The notes under the pieces were generated by a model. That model did not search any database and had not been told where the DNA came from. It saw nothing but the letters and a program-made list of their open reading frames with translations. From NCBI GenBank assembly GCA_946886325.1, contig CAMPIK010000167.1:1-5972 (forward strand): a stretch of DNA of 5,972 bases, written 5' to 3'. The position numbers and the translations under genes are program-made. Shown here piece by piece: positions 1 to 5,307 of this stretch; position 1 is the stretch's first letter, and every line of letters starts with the position of its first letter. This DNA comes from an uncultured Shinella sp. GTDB taxonomy: Bacteria; Pseudomonadota; Alphaproteobacteria; Rhizobiales; Rhizobiaceae.

Positions 1-1
1 C

Positions 2-904
2 CTCGTACCGATGGGCCGCGAGCTTGGCCAGGTCGCGATCGGCGTTGCCGTCGGCATGCGCTTCACGCCGGCGGTGCTCGCTGCCATGACCGGCCTGCTT
101 CCGGCCATGGTGCTGGGTACGGCCTATGTCGTCGTCTTCACCATGGCGGCGGCATTTCTCTTCAAGCCGCTGGCGAAGGTGGACGATGTCACCGCCTTCT
201 TCGCAACCGCCGCCGGCGGCGTCGCCGATATGGCGACGGTGGCGAAGGACTATGGCGGCGCGGCCGGATCGGTCGCCGTGGTGCATGCCATGCGCGTTTC
301 CGGCGTGGTCGCGCTCGTGCCGTTCCTCGTCGTTCTCTTCGGCGAACCGGGCCACGTGCCCGATTCGGCGGCCGTCGGGTCGCACTGGGGCCTCGTCATC
401 CTGTCGCTGGCACTCGGCTACCTGATGGCGCGGCTCCTGAAGCCGACGCCGCTGCCCAATCCCTGGCTCGTCGGGCCGATCTTCATGGGCATCATCATCG
501 GCGTGCTCGGCCTCTATTCCGTGAAGATCCCGTCCGTGCTGATCAACATCGCGCAGATCATGCTCGGCACCTGGCTCGGCTGCCAGTTCAAGCGCGATCT
601 CCTGGCGGCGCTACCGCGCGTCACCTTCGCGGCGCTCGTCATCTCGCTCTTCATGATCGGCTGCGCGGCGGCGGGCGCCGTGGTGCTGACGCTTGCGACC
701 GGCCTTCCCTATCCGACGAGCTTCCTGTCGCTGGCACCCGCCGCCGTCACGGAAATGGTCGTGACGGCGCAGGTCATGCATCTGGAGGCGGAGGTGGTGA
801 CGGCCTTCCATGTGATGCGCATCGCCGTCGTCTCGTCGACGGTGCTCATCGTCTTCAAATTCTATCTTCGACTGAGGGGAGGCTCCATTGGACCTGGGGT
901 ATAA
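2..904 (+). CDS. AbrB-family integral membrane protein, probable transporter (5' end cut by window)
   Basis: The reading frame is open to the left edge, so the first ATG at 11 is probably internal. Numbering from that Met, the protein has 297 residues with hydrophobic stretches near 28-50, 86-110, 126-141, 152-170, 204-230 and 272-286, which fits a polytopic inner-membrane protein. It contains the duplicated module typical of the AbrB family: Q7, G11, G15, F18, T61, F63, M74 and HxMR 92-95 recur as Q182, G186, G190, F193, T236, F238, M249 and HxMR 267-270, always 175 residues apart. The second module is preceded by PWLVGP at 151-156. The equivalent part of the first module would lie upstream of the window, so at least about 25 residues are missing. 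Members are often labelled 'ammonia monooxygenase' or 'AbrB transcriptional regulator', but nothing here looks like a DNA-binding domain. Its last 17 bp overlap the SDR gene. A role in uptake of the operon's substrate is inferred from context only. Confidence 0.85.
   Translation, partial: LVPMGRELGQVAIGVAVGMRFTPAVLAAMTGLLPAMVLGTAYVVVFTMAAAFLFKPLAKVDDVTAFFATAAGGVADMATVAKDYGGAAGSVAVVHAMRVSGVVALVPFLVVLFGEPGHVPDSAAVGSHWGLVILSLALGYLMARLLKPTPLPNPWLVGPIFMGIIIGVLGLYSVKIPSVLINIAQIMLGTWLGCQFKRDLLAALPRVTFAALVISLFMIGCAAAGAVVLTLATGLPYPTSFLSLAPAAVTEMVVTAQVMHLEAEVVTAFHVMRIAVVSSTVLIVFKFYLRLRGGSIGPGV
875..882 (+). promoter_or_regulatory. Ribosome binding site AGGGGAGG for the TTG-started SDR gene
   Basis: AGGGGAGG lies 5 nt upstream of the TTG at 888, inside the end of the AbrB-family gene. 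An in-frame TGA at 873-875 rules out a longer product, and the next in-frame ATG (964) falls after the Rossmann glycine motif. The TTG start is therefore strongly favoured. Confidence 0.8.
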
Positions 905-1679
905 GGGGCGCCGCGCGCTGATCGTCGGCGGCAGCTACGGCATCGGCAAGGCCTCGGCCGCCATCATGGGCGCCGAGGGCGCCGACGTGCTGATCGCATC
1001 GCGCAGCGCCGACAATCTCAACGACGCCGCAGACGGCATCGCGGCATCGGGTGCCGCGCGGCCGGCAACACTCGTCTGCGACGTGACGCAGCCGGGCGCC
1101 GGCGAGACGCTGGCAACGGCGGCAATGGACCGCTGGGGTGCGCTGGACCTGCTCGTCACCGCCGTCGGCGGCAGCATCCGCTCGGCCTTCGAGGACCTGA
1201 CGGACGAGGACTGGCTCGCCAACTACACCTTCAACATCCTGTCGACCGTGCGCGCCATCCGCGCCCTGCTGCCGGCGCTGGAAAAGGGCGAGAACCCGGC
1301 GATCGTGACGCTCGGCGCAGCCGCTTCCAAGATGCCCTACCAGCACCAGATCGTCTCCAACGTGCACAAGGCCGGCCTGCTCGGCCTCACCAAGACGCTC
1401 GCCGCCGAACTCGCCGATCGAAAAATCCGCGTCAACTGCGTGGCGCCCGGCCGCACTCTGACGCCGCTCTGGACCAAGCGCGCCGACACGATGGCCGGCG
1501 AACAGGGCCGGACGCGCGACGACATCCTCGGCGATTTCTCGAAGGACATTCCGCTCGGCCGCTTCGCCAGCCCCGATGAGGTGGCGACGATGGTGGTGTG
1601 GCTCGCAAGCCCCCGCGCCAGCTACATCACCGGCCAGACAGTCAACGTGGACGGCGGCATAGCCCGCGGTCTTCTGTAA
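888..1679 (+). CDS. Short-chain dehydrogenase/reductase (SDR) with atypical active site
   Basis: The 263-residue product has the length and fold landmarks of a classical SDR: the dinucleotide-binding GGSYGIG at 14-20, D65 in CDV, N116 in the central helix, K161, RVNCVAPG at 181-188, and the C-terminal TGQTVNVDGG segment. R39 after the second beta strand hints at NADP(H) preference, which is an inference. The catalytic residues are unusual. Placing K161 as the active-site lysine puts S157 where YxxxK has its tyrosine, and A144 where the catalytic serine is expected 13 residues earlier. The usual NNAG motif reads TAVGG at 91-95. I recall a branch of SDRs with an SNxxR/K-type motif in place of YxxSK, so this may be a lineage trait rather than a defect. 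The TTG start has a strong ribosome binding site and overlaps the upstream gene by 17 bp. It may oxidise or reduce a hydroxy/keto acid intermediate of the pathway, but the substrate is unknown and a non-canonical or non-redox role is possible. Confidence 0.9.
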   Translation: MDLGYKGRRALIVGGSYGIGKASAAIMGAEGADVLIASRSADNLNDAADGIAASGAARPATLVCDVTQPGAGETLATAAMDRWGALDLLVTAVGGSIRSAFEDLTDEDWLANYTFNILSTVRAIRALLPALEKGENPAIVTLGAAASKMPYQHQIVSNVHKAGLLGLTKTLAAELADRKIRVNCVAPGRTLTPLWTKRADTMAGEQGRTRDDILGDFSKDIPLGRFASPDEVATMVVWLASPRASYITGQTVNVDGGIARGLL

Positions 1680-1684
1680 GTTAC

Positions 1685-1690
1685 AAGGAG
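1685..1690 (+). promoter_or_regulatory. Ribosome binding site AAGGAG for the MmgE/PrpD gene
   Basis: AAGGAG lies 6 nt before the ATG at 1697, in the 17-nt gap after the SDR stop codon. It favours this start over the longer open frame beginning at 1598 inside the SDR gene. A nearer ATG at 1692 is out of frame and meets a stop after two codons. Confidence 0.85.
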
Positions 1691-1696
1691 AATGAA

Positions 1697-3097
1697 ATGA
1701 GTCAGCACCAGGCAACCGCCCCCGGCATTCCCAAGGTGACGGAAATCCTCGCCGACTGGGTCGTCACCATCAAGGGCAGCGACATCGCGCCCGACATTCG
1801 CCGCGAGGGGCTCAGGACCTTCGTCAACTGGGTCGGCTGCGCCGTCGGCGGCGCAAGCCACGAGACGGTCGATCGGGCACTCGCGGCCGTCGCGCCCTTC
1901 TCCGGCAAGCCAACCTCCACCGTTCTCGGCCGGAGCGAGAAGCTCGACGCGCTGCATGCGGCGCTGCTTAACGGCATCACCTCGCATGTGCTCGACTATG
2001 ACGACACGCACCTGAAGACGATCATCCATCCGGCCGGCCCCGTCGCCTCGGCGCTCCTGGCGCTGGCCGAAATGCGGGCCATCTCCGGCTACGATCTCCT
2101 GACGGCGCTGATCGTCGGTATCGAGGTCGAGTGCCGGATCGGCAACTCCGTCTATCCGCACCATTACGATCGCGGCTGGCACATCACCGGCACGGCCGGC
2201 GTCTTCGGTGCCGCTGCCGCCGTCGGCAAGGTGATCGGCCTCAACCAGCAGCAGATGCGCTGGGCGTTCGGGCTTGCCGCCACCCAGTCCTCGGGCCTGC
2301 GCGAAATGTTCGGCACGATGACCAAGAGCTTCCACCCCGGCCGCGCCGCGCAGAACGGCATGTTCGCCGCCCTTCTCGCCGAAGCGAACTTCGACAGCTC
2401 GGAGCGGGCGATCGAGGCGCCGCGCGGCTTCGCCAACGTCACATCCGACAAGCAGGACTATTCCGAAATCCTCGACGACCTCGGCACGCGCTGGGAATCG
2501 GCGCTGAACAGCTACAAGCCGTTCGCCTGCGGCATCGTCATCCACCCGACCATCGACGGCTGCATCCAGCTTCGCGACGAACTCGGCGAGGAGAAGGTGC
2601 GCCGCATCCGCTCGGTCGAGCTGACGGCCCATCCGCTGGTTCTCGAACTGACCGGCAAGACCGCCCCGAAGACCGGCCTCGAGGGCAAGTTCTCGGTCTA
2701 TCACGCAGCCGCCGCCGCACTGCTCAAGGGCGACGGCGCGCCGACCGCCTTCACCGACGAGATCGTCAACGACCCTGAAATCATCGCGCTTCGCGACAGG
2801 ACGAAAGCCACCGCCGACAAGAATTGCCACGAAGCCTCCGTCGATATTCTCGTCACCTTCGACGACGGCTCGACGGTCTCCAAGCGTGTCGAGCGGGCGA
2901 TCGGCTCCAAGGACGTGCCGCTGACCGACGCGCAGATCGACCACAAGTTCACGGTCCAGTCGGCGCTCGTCGTCGGCGACGCGGTGACGAAGGCGCTTCT
3001 CGAAACATCGTGGAAGCTCGAAGAGCTGAAGGACGCCGCCGAGGTCGCGCGCGCCAGCGTTCCCGGATCCACCTCCAAGACGGCAGCAGCGGAATGA
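1697..3097 (+). CDS. MmgE/PrpD family protein (2-methylcitrate dehydratase / cis-aconitate decarboxylase fold)
   Basis: This 466-residue cytoplasmic protein is of normal family length. It shows the alpha-helical N-terminal domain and the smaller C-terminal lid domain of the MmgE/PrpD family, which includes 2-methylcitrate dehydratase, cis-aconitate decarboxylase and iminodisuccinate epimerase. Active-site signatures are intact: DYDDTH at 100-105, HP at 111-112, GWHITGTAG at 160-168, KSFHPGRAAQNG at 210-221 and KPFACGIVIHP at 274-284. By rough alignment from memory with human cis-aconitate decarboxylase (IRG1/ACOD1), D100, T104, H111, H162, K210 and K274 match its catalytic cluster (D93, T97, H103, H159, K207, K272). 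The reaction is therefore probably a dehydration, decarboxylation or epimerisation next to a carboxylate, but these activities cannot be separated by motif. No prpB or prpC lies nearby, so propionate catabolism is not supported. The last 16 or so residues form a small-residue-rich, probably disordered tail. Its stop overlaps the next start as ATGA. Confidence 0.93.
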   Translation: MSQHQATAPGIPKVTEILADWVVTIKGSDIAPDIRREGLRTFVNWVGCAVGGASHETVDRALAAVAPFSGKPTSTVLGRSEKLDALHAALLNGITSHVLDYDDTHLKTIIHPAGPVASALLALAEMRAISGYDLLTALIVGIEVECRIGNSVYPHHYDRGWHITGTAGVFGAAAAVGKVIGLNQQQMRWAFGLAATQSSGLREMFGTMTKSFHPGRAAQNGMFAALLAEANFDSSERAIEAPRGFANVTSDKQDYSEILDDLGTRWESALNSYKPFACGIVIHPTIDGCIQLRDELGEEKVRRIRSVELTAHPLVLELTGKTAPKTGLEGKFSVYHAAAAALLKGDGAPTAFTDEIVNDPEIIALRDRTKATADKNCHEASVDILVTFDDGSTVSKRVERAIGSKDVPLTDAQIDHKFTVQSALVVGDAVTKALLETSWKLEELKDAAEVARASVPGSTSKTAAAE

Positions 3098-4197
3098 ACC
3101 AGATGACGAAGAAGACCTCGCTCCGGATCGGCATTCTCGAAGGCGACGACATCGGCCACGAGGTCGTGCCGGCCTCCGTCCGGATCGCCAAGGCCGCGGC
3201 GGCCGCGACCGGCATGGCCATCGAATGGATCGAGGTGCCGATCGGCCGGCGCGCACTCGACACGCATGGCCACACCATGCCGGAAGGCACGCTGGAGACG
3301 CTCGGCACGCTCGACGGCTTCATCCTCGGCCCGATCGGCCATCGCGAATATCCGAAGGTACCGGAGGCGATCAATCCGCATCCGATCCTGCGCAAGCGCT
3401 TCGACCTCTTCGCCAATGTGCGCCCGACGCGGTCCTTCCCTGATATCGGCTGCCTGCACGACGACATCGACATGGTGATCGTGCGCGAGAACAACGAGGG
3501 CTTCCAGCCGGACCGAAACGTCGTCATGGGCTCCGGCGAATTCCGCCCGACGCATGACGTGACGATCTCGGTGCGCGTCATCACCGTCGAGGGCTCGTCC
3601 AAGGTGGCGCGCGCCGCCTTCGAGATCGCCCGCTCGCGGCGCAAGAAGCTGACGCTGGTGCACAAGAACACGGTCTACAAGCTCGGCTGCGGCATGTTCG
3701 TCGACAGTTGCTACGAGGTCGCCAAGGACTTTCCCGATGTCGAGGTGAACGAGGTGATCGTCGACACGATGGCGATGCGGCTGGTGCGCGACCCGCAGAG
3801 CTTCGACACGGTCGTCACCACCAACATGTTCGGCGACATCCTGACCGACGAGGCGGCCGGGCTCGTCGGCGGTCTCGGCATGGCGCCGGGCCTCTGCATC
3901 GGCCGCGGCTCGATCGCGATGGCGCAGGCAACGCATGGCTCCGCCCCCGACATCGCCGGCAAGGGCATCGCCAATCCCTTCGCGATGATCGAATCGACCC
4001 GCATGCTCTTCGACTGGATGGGGCATCACCACAAGATCGATGCGGCGCTCGAGATGTCGCGCATCATGAAGGCCGGCATCGACGCGGCCCTTGCCAACCC
4101 GGCGACGCGCACGCCCGACATTCGCGGCACGGGCACGCAGGCCGACATGGTCAACGGCATCCTCAGCGGCATGGAGGCAGCCCATGCGCACGCATAG
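3094..4197 (+). CDS. Isocitrate/isopropylmalate dehydrogenase family protein (beta-decarboxylating dehydrogenase)
   Basis: The 367-residue product has the full layout of the metal- and NAD(P)-dependent family that oxidises and decarboxylates (2R)-hydroxy acids: GDDIGHE at 17-23 (usually GDGIGPE), R100, NVRPTR at 108-113, VRENNEG at 130-136, HKN with catalytic K191, D224, MFGDILTDE with D248 and D252, and HGSAPDIAGKGIANP at 281-295. The malate-binding arginines (R100, R110, R131), lysine and aspartates are kept. Two differences stand out: the catalytic tyrosine after the REN.EG motif is Q138, and the glutamate usually two residues before HGSAP is missing (AQATHGSAP). Substrate cannot be assigned between isocitrate, isopropylmalate, homoisocitrate, tartrate or others; the AMAQA-HGSAP signature suggests a branch distinct from LeuB. 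The ATG at 3094 overlaps the preceding TGA, implying translational coupling. An alternative ATG at 3103 would remove three residues. No strong ribosome binding site precedes either. Confidence 0.9.
   Translation: MNQMTKKTSLRIGILEGDDIGHEVVPASVRIAKAAAAATGMAIEWIEVPIGRRALDTHGHTMPEGTLETLGTLDGFILGPIGHREYPKVPEAINPHPILRKRFDLFANVRPTRSFPDIGCLHDDIDMVIVRENNEGFQPDRNVVMGSGEFRPTHDVTISVRVITVEGSSKVARAAFEIARSRRKKLTLVHKNTVYKLGCGMFVDSCYEVAKDFPDVEVNEVIVDTMAMRLVRDPQSFDTVVTTNMFGDILTDEAAGLVGGLGMAPGLCIGRGSIAMAQATHGSAPDIAGKGIANPFAMIESTRMLFDWMGHHHKIDAALEMSRIMKAGIDAALANPATRTPDIRGTGTQADMVNGILSGMEAAHAHA
4173..4177 (+). promoter_or_regulatory. Ribosome binding site GGAGG inside the preceding gene
   Basis: GGAGG lies 6 nt before the ATG at 4184, within the last codons of the preceding dehydrogenase gene. 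It supports the 14-bp overlapping start and makes the longer in-frame extension from 4091 unlikely. Confidence 0.8.
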
Positions 4198-5254
4198 GAT
4201 CGCCGCCATCGGCGGCGACGGCGTCGGGCCTGAAGTGATCGAGGCCGGGCTTTCGGTGCTCTCCGATCTGGCCTCGCGCGAAGGCTTCACGCTCGACGTC
4301 ACCCGCTTCGACTGGGGTTCGGACTATTACCGCCGCACCGGACGCATGATGCCGGCGGACGGGGTGGAGCAGTTGAAGGGCTTCGACGCGATCTATTTCG
4401 GCGCGGTCGGCGATCCTGACATTCCCGACCACATCACGCTCTGGGATCTCCGCCTCGCCATCTGCCAGGGCCTCGACCAGTATGCCAATGTGCGCCCGAC
4501 CAAGCTGATCGGCGGCATGCGCGGGCCGCTGCGGCCGGAACTCGGCGAGCAGATCGACTGGGTGATCGTGCGCGAGAATTCCGAGGGCGAATATGCCGGC
4601 GTCGGCGGCCGCGCCCATGCGGGCCTGCCGATCGAGCTTGCCATGGACGTCGCGGTCTTCACCCGTGCCGGCGTCGAGCGCATCTGCCGCTATGCCTGCG
4701 AGATCGCCATGGCACGGCCGCGCAAGCGGCTGACCGTCGTCACCAAGTCCAACGCCCAGCGCCACGGCATGGTGCTCTGGGACGAGGCCTGCCGCACCGT
4801 GCTGAAGGACTTTCCGGAGCTCGACGTCGACTGGAAGCTGGTCGATGCCATGGCCGCCCTGATGGTGACGAAGCCCGGCAATTTCGACACGATCCTTGCC
4901 AGCAATCTGCACGCCGACATTCTCTCCGACCTCGCCTCGGCGCTGACGGGAAGCCTCGGCAATGGCGCGACCGGCAATGTCGATCCGTCCGGAAAACACC
5001 CGTCCATGTACGAGCCGATCCACGGCTCGGCCTTCGACATCATGGGCAAGGGCATCGCCAACCCGATCGGCGCCTTCTGGACCGGCGCGATGATGCTGGA
5101 ACGGCTCGGCGAGGCGGCGGCGGCGGAAAAACTGATGAGCGCCATCGAGACGGTCAGCCGGTCCGGGCCGCATACGCCCGACCTTGGCGGACAGGCCGAT
5201 ACGCGGGCGGTGACCGACGCCATTCTGGATGCGACAAGACGAGGCCGCCAATAG
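4184..5254 (+). CDS. Tartrate/D-malate dehydrogenase-like protein (TtuC/DmlA subclass of the isopropylmalate dehydrogenase family)
   Basis: The 356-residue product is a second member of the same superfamily as its neighbour, but from a different subclass. The segment DWGSDYYRRTGRMMPADG (43-60), AVGDPDIPDHITLW (74-87) and GLDQYANVRP (96-105) is characteristic of tartrate dehydrogenase / D-malate dehydrogenase, which act on small C4 hydroxy acids with NAD and a divalent metal. Catalytic and metal residues are in place: R90, R104, R130, Y137, K188, D221, D245 and D249, with SMYEPIHGSA at 274-283. Oddities are HA at 243-244, where relatives usually have FG before DILSD, and SAFDIMGKG where SAPDIAGKG is usual. 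Product options are tartrate to oxaloglycolate or glycerate, D-malate to pyruvate, or an analogous substituted malate. Neighbours suggest it handles a product of the MmgE/PrpD or SDR step. It overlaps the upstream gene by 14 bp and is the last gene of the tight operon. I withhold a ttuC symbol because the substrate is unproven. Confidence 0.88.
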   Translation: MRTHRIAAIGGDGVGPEVIEAGLSVLSDLASREGFTLDVTRFDWGSDYYRRTGRMMPADGVEQLKGFDAIYFGAVGDPDIPDHITLWDLRLAICQGLDQYANVRPTKLIGGMRGPLRPELGEQIDWVIVRENSEGEYAGVGGRAHAGLPIELAMDVAVFTRAGVERICRYACEIAMARPRKRLTVVTKSNAQRHGMVLWDEACRTVLKDFPELDVDWKLVDAMAALMVTKPGNFDTILASNLHADILSDLASALTGSLGNGATGNVDPSGKHPSMYEPIHGSAFDIMGKGIANPIGAFWTGAMMLERLGEAAAAEKLMSAIETVSRSGPHTPDLGGQADTRAVTDAILDATRRGRQ

Positions 5255-5274
5255 CAGTTGCAGCTTACATTCCC

Positions 5275-5299
5275 ATTGTTTATTGCCTACAATAGCAAT
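5275..5299. promoter_or_regulatory. Candidate operator: nested ATTG/CAAT inverted repeats
   Basis: Two ATTG units (5275-5278, 5282-5285) are followed by two CAAT units (5290-5293, 5296-5299). The outer and inner pairs share nearly the same centre of symmetry, at about 5287. Longer arms can be read as ATTGT-N9-ACAAT (5275-5293) and ATTGC-N8-GCAAT (5282-5299). GntR/FCD regulators commonly bind short palindromes of this kind upstream of their own gene. Regulation by the adjacent GntR protein is an inference. Confidence 0.45.
5288..5293 (+). promoter_or_regulatory. Possible -10 box TACAAT for the regulator gene
   Basis: TACAAT resembles a sigma-70 -10 element and lies in the only AT-rich stretch of the window, 14 nt before the ATG at 5308. 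The hexamer 17 nt upstream (TTACAT, 5265-5270) is a poor -35 match, so the call is weak. It lies inside the inverted repeats, as expected if the regulator represses itself. No terminator hairpin is visible after 5254, so read-through from the operon is also possible. Confidence 0.25.
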
Positions 5300-5307
5300 C
5301 GAATTCA

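Noticed and set aside
11..13. ATG at 11 as the true start of the AbrB-family gene
   Set aside because: The frame is open to the left edge, there is too little upstream sequence to show a ribosome binding site, and the internal repeat shows that the N-terminal part of the first module is missing.
855..1715. 286-codon minus-strand frame opposite the SDR gene
   Set aside because: It is compositionally biased, has no family motif, and lies opposite a gene with clear SDR signatures.
1697..3097. Assignment of the MmgE/PrpD gene as prpD of the methylcitrate cycle
   Set aside because: No prpB, prpC or acnM-like gene lies nearby, and the neighbours are hydroxy-acid dehydrogenases.
1622..3256. 544-codon open frame on the minus strand opposite the MmgE/PrpD gene
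   Set aside because: The translation is Arg/Gly/Ala/Asp-rich with no recognisable motif, and it lies opposite a gene with clear family signatures. Such long antisense frames arise from GC-rich third positions.
2701..4302. 533-codon open frame on the minus strand opposite the first decarboxylating dehydrogenase
   Set aside because: It is low-complexity, His/Arg/Asp-rich sequence without domain motifs, a shadow of the plus-strand gene.
5255..5274. Rho-independent terminator after the last enzyme gene
   Set aside because: Only a tiny GCA/TGC dyad (5254-5261) is visible, with no GC-rich stem followed by a T-run.
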